Origin: Dipylidium caninum
Lineage: Eukaryota; Platyhelminthes; Cestoda; Cyclophyllidea; Dipylidiidae
DNA length: 64,000 nucleotides
Assembly: GCA_017562135.1 (NCBI GenBank)
Contig: QEYB01000275.1
Location: 72,001-136,000 of the forward strand
Direction of reading: 5' to 3'
Below the pieces are notes generated by a model. It was not told the origin of the DNA, searched no databases, and was given only the letters and a program-made list of their open reading frames with translations. Positions 34,801 to 47,700 of this stretch are shown in pieces; position 1 is the first letter of the stretch, and each line of letters starts with the position of its first letter. Both the position numbers and the translations under genes were made by a program.

Positions 34801-36867
34801 TTACCTCCTGGCGCACCCACTGGATTCCCCTTCATCCCCACAAGCGGCAACCCTGCTACCTTGTCTCCCCTTAGTCAACAGACGGGATTCCCTGGTGTCT
34901 TACCTCCTAACTTCCTCCCGCATTTGACGGGTTGTAAGTCTTTATGTGACTACATCCTTACCAGCGCTCAATTTATCACAAATTTTCTTAATAGCAAGTT
35001 CAGGCGAGAGTTTTTTATGTCCAGAAAATGCTCACATTCCCCAGAACCGCGATTAGGCCCGATGTTATGAATAAATCACGTAGTAGTTTTCTCTAAAATT
35101 GCACGGCATGCTACTGAATCGGTAAGATTCTAACCCAAGGTAGAACAATTTGACGTATTTCGGTTTCGAACATACCCATGCATAAGCACTCAGGATGAGA
35201 TGGGCACCTCTTGCATTACTCGAAGACCGGACGTGTTTTGTTTAGTCGACCCCACAACAATGGCCTTGATCGCAGCACAGGACCCCACCCAATGGGCTGC
35301 TAATCCACATTTCGGGTACGACAGCACTGGTCTCTTCACATCTATCAGTGCTGCTCCAGCTGCTCTGCTGCAGGCGTCCAATTTCCGCGTAAGTTCTTTG
35401 TTACGATGTCGACGTACTCACTCTTCATAGGTTTTTTTTCTTCCGGCTAATAACCGTGCCGCTTTTGGGTTGAACAATTCCATACGAGACAGGGCTGTCC
35501 TCCCCTCGTCCTATCTTCCCTTCCTCTCGACGACTGTGAGAGTGTATATTAATTACCAAAGTGATATATAGATGGATCTAAGGGCGGAGCTTCTCTGTCC
35601 ATTCCCCGATGGTAATTACCGGCTTAATGTTCTCATTTTATTAATGATACTCTCCAACTAGTGATTTCGGATGCCAACCAACTTGTTGTCCTATAAGTCA
35701 TGTAAGGCAATTTGTACTTTCTAAATGGGGTCTTGGTGACATTTACGTAACATTTCCTTAATCATAACACGAAATTCTGCCACCTATTCACTCTCATGGT
35801 TTTATTTTAATTACCAAACTCGTTTAATACCACGATAACGTATTTGACATCTGCTATATTGGCCTTTGGAATGTTTCCTGTGTACTACTTTGGTTTACCT
35901 GTTTGAGTTATCAACGTAGGGATATATCCAACTATCAAGGCCCTCGTAATGCTTATCAATATGCACTGTTTAAGTATCAACAATCACTACAATTTTCACA
36001 TTTGAACATGGCTGAAAAATTTGTTAATACAATCAACTTCTCCTAAGGACTTCACTATAATCTCAACTAGTAGGAAAAGTGGCTCACTGCGTTCTACATT
36101 TTTGTAATTATAAAGACCATATTTTGACATTTTTCACAATACATAACTTCTGGAACAAGTAATAAACTTCCCTTTTTATTGTCCTCTTGATTAGCCTATT
36201 CTTCCAATGAACGCGGGAGGAACCACACCCAGTGAGCCAATCAGGAGCGAGTCCAGTAGCCAATCATCTTCAAATGGTTCAGGCTGCCCTTCAAGCGACG
36301 AATGCGGCCGCGGCTTTGGGATTCATGGCGACTGGAGGAAACAATGGCGGTGGGACTGCTGGAAGTCTTTCACAGCAGGCGTCAGCTACGACTCCTCAAG
36401 GCTCTTCACCAACAGGATCTGTGGTTTCCTCGGGAAATCATTCACAAAACGCCTATTCAACATTGCAGAATCATCACCACCAACAACAACAACAACAGCA
36501 GCAGGTACTTCTATAAAATTGGCTTGGTGGGGGAGAGTGAGAGAGGCGTAAGTGTAATCTATGAATCCTATGAACCCTCCAAGTATTTATGTCTACTTAT
36601 ATACCCTCCAGATTTATGCGATACATACTGCAGTTCTTCTGGTGGAGTAAGTACTTCTTCCCTTAATTTCAGTTTCTAGCTACGAATTCGGTGGTTCAGC
36701 AGCAACACCAACAGAGGCAAGCAGCGTTGGCAGCTGCAGCGGCTTCCGTTGGATTGCCAGCTGGTCTTCTGCCTGGAATGCTCAGCGGTCTAGCGACAAC
36801 TTCAGGACTGAAGGAAGAGCACGGTCAAAATGGAACGTCAGTCGCGGTAGGCACTTTTCCGACTTAA
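28858..36867 (+). CDS. RBPMS: RBPMS/couch potato/MEC-8-type RNA-binding protein, 8 exons
   Basis: These proteins bind paired CAC motifs through one RRM that also dimerises, and act in splicing, mRNA stability and translation. Exons: 28858-29073, 32988-33071, 33654-33707, 33882-33944, 34702-34933, 35246-35388, 36220-36504, 36673-36867. All junctions are in phase; about 423 residues. The RRM (residues about 73-165) spans exons 2-5: [12 protein letters not shown] (RNP2), [19 protein letters not shown] (RNP1), then [20 protein letters not shown], which closely matches human RBPMS. Exon 3 encodes a loop of 18 residues, longer than in human, with KNGK as in nematode MEC-8. The C-terminal half is Pro-, Ala- and Gln-rich with a His/Gln run at the end of exon 7. 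The start is the first ATG with a plausible N-terminus (MSSNSMLPP); the same frame is open upstream to 28552, so a longer form is possible. Exon 8 either ends at the TAA at 36865 or uses the donor at 36847 to reach unseen exons. Confidence 0.93.
31232..31263. repeat. poly-C tract
   Basis: Two runs of 9-10 C separated by a few bases (ccaccccccccccaaccttc...). A likely length-variable homopolymer in the RBPMS first intron. Confidence 0.8.
31505..31550. repeat. GACGG pentanucleotide repeat
   Basis: Imperfect tandem array of GACGG units with an interruption (gacggtaagggaagg) in the RBPMS first intron. Confidence 0.8.
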
Positions 36868-38729
36868 ATACTGTGCGCATCTTTGAATTTAGACGTATCG
36901 ACATGAGACTAAAAGTAAAATTGACACAATGCTTCTTTCACGTGTTATATTTTTATAGGTAATACTGACAGCAATTTCTCTAATTTTTCATCAGATACCC
37001 TTTTGAAGATGAATAACAGCTAAAGGAGTGCAGACTTGTAAGACAATCCCGTTGACCTCAACGAATGGGTGGAAGAGAATGAGAATAAACTAAGTACTCA
37101 CCCCTTCTCCGTCCCCTTCCGAAATTTTTTTCCTTTCTTCGGAGATGCATGCCGATACATTCCAGCTAATCAAAGGCTGTGTTTTCCTTCGTGCCTGTGT
37201 GTGCAAAAACAGAACCCCTCGTCGCATATCAGTGCTGATTTTTGCTCCAATTTTACCTCTCAAGTCCCTCTCCTCCTTTCACCCCGCCTATATATGCATA
37301 TTTACGTATAATTCTTCAACTTATTGTCTAAACAACGCAGCAAGCCCTTATTTGAATAAAGGTTTTTGGGACGATGTACTGTTATACTACTTGTTACTGA
37401 TGGATCAAAGTCCTCTTAGTTACTAATTTACATTACTGCTATGCACACGATACGAATACGGAGGAGGCAGATTCTATATCACCTAGCATCTGGGCTGGAG
37501 GAAGTTTGCAAACTACTCATTAATCTGGTCTGTCAAATAAGAGTAAAACTGGTCGTAGTTTCGCGATGATTCCCTTTGAAGACCCACGAACGAGAGAAAG
37601 TTGTTAAGGTTGCGGTGTCTTCGCATTAAGAAGGTACTCACATAAGTTAGAAATTTTCTGGATCACCAAAATTGGCCGTTTAGGAGTCGTATCCTGATGA
37701 GGTAGAGGTAAGGGGTGTGCCCCAAAAAAGTTTTTTTTTCACGTGAGGAAACGATTTGAAAATTCCCTTGTTCCCGGTACGCTGCATCATGGCTTGCCTT
37801 TATCCAACTTCACGTCCTAGTATTTCTTCAAAAGCCAGCAAAATGGCTTCCGTGGAATTGCAATTGCGGAAGTGTTGCTTAGGCAAGTGAGCGATGAACT
37901 GATCAGGGGTGTCAAAGAGTGTTAGTGTATGATTGACTTACTTCTTATTATGCATCCTATGACAGTCAACCAAATAAGAATGTTTCGAGATCATATATAC
38001 TGTTCATGGATTTGAAGTTGGCGCACTTTCTACCTTGTAGAATGACACTGTTGTGACCTGCAACCTGGATTGACTTTTAGACCCACCTCCGATAAACCGT
38101 CGATTCGAATGGCTGTCACATTGATAGGCAGAGTAATAATAACTGCAAAGGGTATTTATATAAGCACCAGTATCCCCCAGCCAAACAAGGTAGTGGGAGA
38201 GGAGGAGCTGTCCAAAGCGATTACACGTGGTAGTGCCAAGGTGCTTCATATTTTAATAGACATCCAATTGGAAAGAAGTATCTAAAAGAAGTATCTAAAG
38301 GCCACAGCATTAAAGAGTAACGTATTTTTATGTCAACCCTCGCCTGTGTTCCAAACGATTATGATTCCTAAATAAAAGAACGAATTGGATACATTCTTTT
38401 TAAAAACTTTTCATTATCAACTAGTTTCCCTAGAGTCTATAGATCATGTTTTATACGTTGCGTAAGGAAAGATTTTCCTGTAACACATTTAATTTAATTC
38501 TAAAGTCGACGTAGTATTAAACCAAAGTCAAAACTTGCATCAAACCACGTAAAATTAATGTTTAAATTAATATAATATGCAAAATTTATTGTCAAAAAAA
38601 GGCGAACGTTAGAGTTTTAATGAGAATATCTTAGCACCGCAATTTATTAATATAAGCTAAACCTCTGCCCCAATCTTTGAAATCTTGCTACTTGGGCCGC
38701 CGAGCCCGCCCGGATTTTTTATAAACTTG
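36868..38729. other. intergenic region RBPMS-ASAP
   Basis: It holds an AATAAA at 37355-37360, about 490 nt after the RBPMS stop, a good candidate poly(A) signal. The last 350 bases before the ASAP start are AT-rich. Short frames at 38004-38285 on both strands look like chance. Confidence 0.5.
37355..37360 (+). terminator. AATAAA polyadenylation signal, RBPMS
   Basis: Canonical hexamer downstream of the RBPMS stop codon and upstream of the ASAP gene on the same strand. Confidence 0.5.
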
Positions 38730-41700
38730 ATGGACCCGGTTAGCGTGGAGGACTTCCTAAACGATACAGTTAAAGATATACAATCCCCCTCTGAGTCTGA
38801 GTTTATTTCAAAGATTTCATCAATTCGACACACTGTTTATTCACTGGACGAGGTATGCTATATTGTTAGGGCATCGATTCCATTACAGGGTCTCGATGCG
38901 GACAGGGCACTCATTGCTAAGTCGCGCAAATTCGTCAAAGGCGTTGTCGCAGCAGGGTTGGCTTACGTAGACGCGCTTTTGGCCCTTTGTGACCATCTTG
39001 AAAACCTGGGACAGTTTGCGCAGTCTGATAATAATAATGGGAGCGACTTGACCGCCGGATTTTGGAAGTTTTCTGTTATCCATCGCGACCTAGGAAATAT
39101 GTTTAAACATCTAGTAGGTGTTAAATCTTAGTTGACTTCTTTTTGTTCCGTGTCTAATAGTTTACTACCTGTATCTGTTGAAATATGCTTTGTAGATGCA
39201 GAATTTGAATAGCATTTTGGTCTTTCCACTGGAAACCTTTCTCCAAGGGGATTTGAAAAGTGATCTCAAAAAACCCTTTGACAGATCTCTGAAGGAATAT
39301 GAGTATAAATAGTAAGTTGACCTTTTTACATCATTTTGTGCTCATACAGATTGTTAATAAATTTTACGCCATTAAGCTTTCTTGTCTTACTAATTTTATC
39401 TGTTTAGTTTCCTCAATAAACTTGGATCCTTTGGCTCTTTCTTATCATGGCTAGTTAGGCAATATTAAATGTGCTGGGTTCACTTTCTTGAAATTTGATT
39501 CATACTGTCACCGCAGAACCGGATTTTATCTGTTTTTAGCCCATATTTAGTCTTGAATGCTTCTTGCATCAGTTACTTTGTGCAAAATAATGGCACTATA
39601 AATCATGGGAGGAATAAGTATTGTGACAATGTTCACAAGGCCAAAATGTTACACATCTGTGACCATAAGTAAGATGTCTGTCCTCCGAGGCAGGAAAGGG
39701 ATAGTTTAAGCTTACTAGCAGCGATGGAAGGATGATAGTGAGGGATGTATTTAGCATTAACGATGCGGTGGGAATGTGGACGGACAGCGGTGTATGACTC
39801 AGCCCTAACAGCACGCAAATCGGCCAGATGACCCAGGAGGTCAGATGGTGTCAATGGTTGATCCACTTGATGGGAGGTAAATAGGAAATGAAATCTCAGT
39901 TGGTAGACAGTTCTAACGAATTGGAGGGGTGACGTCCCAACTCAGCCGTGATAAATATCACCGTGTCCCTGTGCCTATGCACTTTGTGCTTGAGTGGGAA
40001 GATAGGACAGTCGGGAATAAGCCGTCAAAATATTTATTAGGTTGAATTGTTCCTGACAACTGAGATTATGTGTATTTTTTGTTCAGACAGTGATATTATT
40101 CCCTGTTTTTTTTGGTTTTGGTAATGAGGAATATGACTAATTCAGGTCGTCGCAAATTACAGTACCACAAGCAAATATACGCGGTTCTATTAAAGAGAAC
40201 AGGAACGAGGTTGTCGCCGCTGTAATTATTGATATCTGATTTGTAGTTGGAGGGCGTATTCTGAGCGGAATAGTAACAATCAATACTTTGGTTACCTATC
40301 CATCTTTTTGCTAGTCGGATGGCATTTTTCAATCACCACAATAGGGTATAATTCTGTATGCCAGAACAGTTCCTCTAAGGCCCGTCAGTAATGAAGTAAA
40401 ACACCTTGTCATTTGGTGGATTAATTTTCAGAAAAAAAGTAGGCAACCATCTTCTAGTACTCGGGGTGATGTTAAGACAAATATTCCTTCATAGTGACAA
40501 GCTGAAGAAGGAAAAGCTTCAGACAATGAAAGAAACTGGTTTATACACACCTGAAACTTTTATGTTAGAAATGGCCGAGAATCTTGAGAAAGAACGCCGC
40601 CGCCTTCAGCTGGAGGTCTGTGAGGTATGACTTGTTTGTTTATTGAAATGATATAGCTTCATTATCCTGTCCTTCTCACTGTTCCGTACTGTTGATACCG
40701 TTTTCTTCCACTTAAACCACTTTCTTCAGTTTCCTGGCTTTTATATACTTTGTTGAGGCTTATCACTCGACGACAGAAATTAGGAGAGTCAAATTATTGC
40801 TAAAGTCAGAACGGATAGACCTTATTCTGAGGCAAGCAGTCAAACCGCAATGTTCCGTGATATACACAATATGTTAGTATTTCGCTCGAATGATCAGCCT
40901 ACACTGCTCGATCCGTACTGTTGCATATTCGCGTTACTCTTTATGTGCTATGAGAATGGAAATTCACTAACCCATTTGTGTTTGCTCATTTGGTTAGTAT
41001 TTCATCAAAGTGAATGAGGTAAAGTCGAAAAAGGGCTCGGATTTTCTGCAGCATCTGGTCGACTTCTACTACACTCATTTACAGTGAGTCTTGGGTCTTC
41101 TCGTTTATTATCTGTTTGGTTAAAAGGAATGAACGCTGTATCTTGGCTTTTATTATGTTACTTCGCCTTTGCATGTACAGGTATTTTGTTCATGAAATGA
41201 ACCATTGTGCCATAATTACTTTGCATTTCACTCATCAAAGTTCCCCATTATCCTGTCTAGTTAAAATTTCTCTGATCGTTCCCCCCATCCCATTTTGCTC
41301 TGGCCCTCCCCTCTCTAATCGTGTCTAGCAATAGGCCTGTCAGCCTAGTATTAATTGTTTCCCTTTAACTTATTTCACCCAGTTATTTAAAAGAATGTGT
41401 GGGAGTGATGGAACACTTTGGAAAAACGCTTCCAGATTTAGCCAACAGTATCCATGGCTTGCAGAAAGAGCACGACACGCAGAAGCGTCAGCTCGTGGAT
41501 ACGCGAGAAGCTGTCAGAAAACTAATTGAAAAGGAGGTTAGTTCCTTCCTGCTCACTTACCTGCTTCAGCAGGGCTCGATATCATTAATCTCCCCATTCC
41601 GTATCCTTTCGATCCCATTTTCTCTTCTCATATCAAACACACACACTTTGAGTCTGTTAGTATCCTCGTGTTTATCGTGCCGGGTAGCAGGGGACGAGAT

Positions 41701-44700
41701 GTAGAAGGGAGCAGGCACGAAGGTCCACTCCAATGATCTTAACACAGAAGGCAATTCTTATGCTTCTAAATAGGTTGATAATAAGTGGTTTGTGGGCATG
41801 GTCTTACTTTTAGGTCACTCAACCTCTTAACAGCTCGTATTCGGGTACACAGGCGTTACCACTTAACCTCGCCTATGGGAGACGGAAGAGCGGTTTCTTG
41901 CTGAAAAAATCAGACAGCAAGGTACTTTGTGATTATCCATTACGAACTGATTTTGAGAGGCATAGTTGTAGTTGTTGCATTGTCTCCTTGATAGGTAATA
42001 AAGCGGTTATGGCAGCGACGCCGCGTCTGTGTTGGTGAAAACGGTGAGTTCTGCCTCTACCACGCAGACGAGACGAAACCGCCTGTGCGGCTATCGCTGC
42101 TCACGTGTCAATTGAAACTTCCGGCCACCCCTGCCGTTTATACTGACCAATCTGGCACCACTGGCGCTTCGACCATCAACTCTGTCGAGGTGACCCCATC
42201 TGCAGGAGATACATTAGATGGCGCCTCCTCAACTACCAGTGCTACTGCAACTGCCAATGTCAATAAGCGCTCCTTTTTTCTCGTCTCCAGTAAGTGTCTT
42301 GTTTTAGTGTATGGATCGCCATGAACGGTGTAGCTGATTGCCCTTTACTAAATGGAAGCCGTCCAACCGCTCATGGTATTCACATGCGGAGTCTATTGTG
42401 TTATATCGGCGAAGCTTGATTGTGTCGCCATGCTGCAGCCATGTGTATCGATTGGCAAAACCGCTGTAAACATTTCAGCTCGCATGCATCAACCACTGTA
42501 GTCGTTTTTCGAGCAGACCATCTTATAAGTGTCGTTGTTATGAATTTCTTGCCGCTTAGATAATCGAACTTATCAATTCCAAGCCGAAGACGATAAGGAT
42601 TTCGAAGAGTAAGTGCTACCTTGCATTGAAGTCCACTCCTCTCCTACACTTTTAACATTTTTCAGTGGCATGCAAATTTGCCTTTTGTTCAGTCATTTTC
42701 TTGATTTCTGCTCACACCACATGCCATGGCGATAGTTGTAAACAACTTTGTCCAAGTCCAACCTATTTAAGAGCTGCAGATAGAGAGATGTAATAGGGTA
42801 TGGGTTTCTTTTTTCGGTAGATGGACGAATGTGTTGTCCAATGCCATGCAAGCAGCATTCAACGAGGCTATGCATCACCCCGACTGGAAAGCTGGTAGCG
42901 AGGACAATCAATCGAGCCTTCACGATGCCAGCATTCCTACCCTCACGCATCGCTATCATCGTCATCATGGACTCTGTTCCCAGAGTCGTGGGGATAGTCT
43001 TACTGGCAGCGATGCAGACCTTCTCGAGTTAGTTTTCCCTTTTTACTTTTGGGGATGTTTTCTTAAGTGTTACATATCATCATGTAAGTGCTGTGTGTAT
43101 CTAAAGGGGTCTTGTCTTGATACTAGCGGTGGAGGCGGTGTAGCCTACCGCCCACCGGTTTCTTTATTTGTGTTAGACCATTAAAATGTTGTCAGTAGGA
43201 CCCACTCACCCTTACCTCTCGTGCACTACAGATCGCGCCTCGCGCGAGAGTTCGATTCTCACTCCTCACGCTCTTCTACAGTCGCCTCGGACGACGCAAC
43301 ATCAGCCTCAGACATTTTCACTGGGTTGTCTGGCGCAAGACTGCACCAGAGCATTCAGCGCGTCATGCGCAAAAATGTCCCCGGTAATCGTGTTTGTGCG
43401 GATTGCAATCGACCCGGTGAGTGGAGGAATGTATTTCCGTCTTACTTATTTCATTCAGTAAATTCATTTGTTGTCATACGAGTCAGCAGCATTGGCGACT
43501 GCGTCTTCCCAATAGGCATAGGCTTTACTGCGAAGTTCTCTCCGTTTTCAAGGCAACCTGTTATTTGGCGCACATTCGGCTTTCGATTCTTAATTCTCTC
43601 AATTTGTACGTATTGACGCAGCAAATTAACTAAACCAAAGTTGATTCACCCTCGTCTTAAGGCTGGAGCCATAGTGTCTCCATGGCCATTGATGAGGCTC
43701 ATTTACGCCACTGCCTTTTATACGAAATTTAACAAGGAAGAAATAGTATATGAGCGCGTAGAAATTTATTGAAAGTCTTTGGCATATGTACAGTTTCCGA
43801 CAAGACATGCAGAAGACGGTTGGAAAAGTATGAATGAGGTGGTTTCGGCCTTTCTGAAAAGCCGCGTTTTTGGCGAGCAGCTTTGATCAAAGACGTTGTT
43901 GTTAAGGCCATGTTGGAGCAGGGTCCTTGTCTGACAACATCGGAGATTGCAGAAAGGCTTGATTTCGCTCAGCGAACCATGTGATACCATATTTGAAGAT
44001 AGGGTTGGTGTGTAGATATTAAAGATGGATAACACATGAATGAACGCAGAAGAATTAGGATGACCGAGTCGTTATATGCAAATATCTTTCTAATGGTAGC
44101 AAATTCGAGCCATTCTTGAACCGGATGACAACTGGGAATGAAAAGTAGATTACCTGCGAAAAATTGTAGTGAAAGGGCATATTGTGACGCCGGAGGACCA
44201 AGCCCTTCTACCTCTAAAGAAAATTTGACATTAATGCATCATCAACTTCTACAATAGAAATAAGGGTTCGTTTCGGGGAAGTACTTTCCACAACTGGGTA
44301 ATTTATAGCCAGTAGTCCAAGGAAAGAGGCCGGGGATGTTCAAGAAAAAAGACGTCGCACTGCGTCATGACGATGCCAGACCATACGATGCTTTCTGGAC
44401 TTCTCATAGGAAATTCTTTCGCATCCGCTATAATCCCCGGACTTAGCACTCTCCGACCACCACTTGTTGTTCTTCTTGAAAAATTCCTTGTAGGGTAAAA
44501 AATTCGAATTGAAGAAATTATCAAACAAGCATTGGCTCTATTTTTCGCATTAAAAGATGAACCGTTTTCCAAAAATGGGACATACAAATTGCCCTCAGGC
44601 TGGCAGTAGTTGTTAATAATGCAAATAATTACATTATTTAATGAAATTTATTGATAGTAAGAATAATTTGTATTTTTTTTATTCCAAAACGCATAGAACT

Positions 44701-47700
44701 CTCCGATAGACACAATAAAAAATTGAAATTAGACTACCAACCGTAGCCAAAGTCTATTGACTTTGTTTGTGCGTTGATAATTCAGTCTCCACTCCATTCC
44801 ACGGTGCCCCACATTTTGCAGTGAGCACTCCTATTCGCTTTACTCATAATAATCACTTCCGCTTTAACAACAGATCCCGAGTGGGTGAGCATAAATCTGG
44901 GTGTGCTGATTTGTCTGGAGTGTTGCGGCACCCACCGGGAATTGGGCGTGCAGTGCTCGCGCACCCAGTCCCTCCTCATGGACGATCTCTCCTCTGTTCA
45001 ATTGTTGGTGGGTCTCCATAGTACATTCTTACCACTTACGTTTGACCCCGCTTCTCCCGTGTCCCGTCCCTTTCCATCCCGTCTCTCACCTTTACTTTTC
45101 GTTTCTTTCCTTTCCAACTAGACGCAACGTTTTCTCGTAAGCCTAGTTACCATTGTGTTTTATTTCGAAACTTTAACAGTTGAGTAATACACTCTGTCTG
45201 TTAAAATTTCACGCACATTTACTAATGTCTTAGTTACCTCGTTTCATTGGCAATCGACTCTTCAATGAGGTTTACGAATCTGCCCTGATCGAGGATGTCA
45301 AACCGACGCCCGATGCAGATAGTGCCAGGTCAGTTTTCACCTATTTATTCATTATTTAAACGGCCTTTCTGAAACTTAATGTCCTAGCAAACGCGTTATT
45401 TCTATCATTTTCTCCGTGGCGTTTCGATGTGAGACCATTTTGGGTTTGGATTTGACTTTCTTGCTTATTGTACAGGAGTTGACAGATGTGACCAATTTGT
45501 CGTTTTATTATTTTCAGTCGTCGTTCGTACATCCGGTGGAAGTACCTGGAGCGCAAGTTCATCACACCTAGCAACGTCGTTGGTCGACGTCATGGGCATC
45601 ACGTTGGCCTCAATGATGGCGAGCGCAGCTGCGAAGACGAGCGGGTTTTGGTTCATCAACTGCTTAGAGCCATCCGTACTGGCGATCTTCGAGCTCTGCT
45701 TCAGGTAGGGAGATAGTTCGTATTTCGCATCTGGTTCTCCTTACTACCTTTGGCAGAGGTGGATGAAGTAATGCTTTGTGCACCAAAACCGCATACTCGG
45801 ATAAAGTGGAATTAATTGGCCGCAAATTGATAGCCACCTTTCCTATTCCTTTTGCGCCAAAACTACCGTGGCCTCGTACGATTAGCGCGGATAATTATGT
45901 AAACGTGCACTATTCGATATATCCTCGTCTACCGACCACTTAATGCGGCCGCATTATCGAGGCAGATACGAGTGTGCGGGATTTATGAAATCTTGGAGCA
46001 TTTGTGCGAGATTACGCGAAATGGAAGACGTATGCGAGTTTGAGCAGTGGTTCGTTGTGGAAGTGGAGGACTCAAATGCCGTGGGTATGACCGGTTAAGG
46101 ACTTACTCACTCCAACTTCCCTCCCGAAGGCACACGCAGAGGGCGTCGATTTGACTATATCGCTAGATGACGACATGGATGTTGCGGAAGTGCCGGTGGC
46201 AGCGGGTGACACTCCCCTCCATGTCACAATCGCCACAGCCTCGACATATAACGCTTCTTCCACCAATAATCTGCTGGCCTTCATGGAGTTCATCCTACAA
46301 AATGCACCTTCGTCCTCGTGAGTGGTCGGCCTTTTTTACTCCTACCGATGCGTCCACTTCTTCACTGTCTCCCTCCCCTCGTTTTTTTCTTTTTAACATA
46401 TGGGAGAGTGTGTTTTGATGTTTCATCCATTCTTACCTTGTTAGAGCTCTTCTGCAGCGCAAAAATGCAGCAGGCGAGACGGCGCTCCATTATGCCGCGA
46501 AATTTGCCTTTCCCGACGCTATTCGACTGCTTCTGGGCGTGGGTGGATGTGTTGGGATCGGTGGTGTGGGTGTTGATGGGGATGCTCTCCCAATTGCGGT
46601 GAGTTATATGTGTCTCAATTTCGCCACATTATGAGTCGACTGAGGCGTGGCGGGCAGTAAGTTGTTGGCCTATCTCGACTAAATGACCCTATTCCACCGT
46701 TAACAGATGCTCACGTCGACCGACAGATTGAAACAGACGCCACTGGACATTGTGCTCTCGCGTCTATCGAATCAACTTTCATTCGCCGAAACCGACACCG
46801 AAGTGGAAACACTGCGTCAGTGCGAGTCCCTTCTAAGATTGGCGATGGATGTCATTAACACTACTAGCAGTTCCGTTGGAGTGGATTGTGGGCCCCCCGC
46901 CTTTCTGGTCTGTAATTCCAGCGCAACGATAACACCGGCGGAAGCGGCGGCTCGAAAGCGCCTTCTCGATGCATTGGACGACCTCGAGAGCGTGCAATGG
47001 GGTGCCTTGGAGGCGCCTTCTCAACACCCACCTTCTCCTGCCACTTGTTCGGGTAACGCTGACACAGCGCAGAGAGCTGATGACGTTAGGGTGGATGTTT
47101 TCAGTAGGGCCTTCCGTGATACGCTGGTAGGGGCCCTTCAGGTGTGTGTTTTGTGTAGGGTTATTTCCTTGCAATATGCGCTTGCACTCTTGTTTTTTTG
47201 TTTTACTTCTCTCCTTCAGTTTTCTGATTCGTCACTCCCAGAAGCGCATGGAGGTAAGCGAGTATTTTGTCTCCTCGACTCCTTATTTGTTACTTTCCTA
47301 CGTAGACCGTTGGCGTGTGGATGGAAGTAGCTGCCAACTTCGCTCATCCAAATGCGTGGATTCATCTGCTGCTGCTCTCGCTACTTTACCGCGCAAAAAA
47401 GGACCTGCACCACAGCCTCCTCTTGCCGAAGTTTGTTTTCCCCTTTCGTCTCTTCTATTTTGTAGTATTCATTATTTTTCAGTAGGAACACCATTTGCCG
47501 TTATCCTGAGAGGCGCGTGTGCGCCACTTGGCTAGTTTCAGCTTAGGTGACCGCGACGATATGCCTGCATAACAACATGAGCACTTATTTCCCTATCGTA
47601 TTAGTTTTAATTCAATGGGACAGTACGGCACCCCATTCTCCTCCTGTATTGTACTATTTGATAAATTGATCAATGGGTCATTCATTCACTCCGGGACGCG

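Noticed and set aside
43232..43290. gttcgattctcac motif resembling the T-loop (B box) of a tRNA
   Set aside because: It lies within ASAP exon 10 in coding phase. No acceptor stem or anticodon arm can be folded around it.
46833..47174. 113-codon minus-strand frame
   Set aside because: Antisense shadow of ASAP exon 16.
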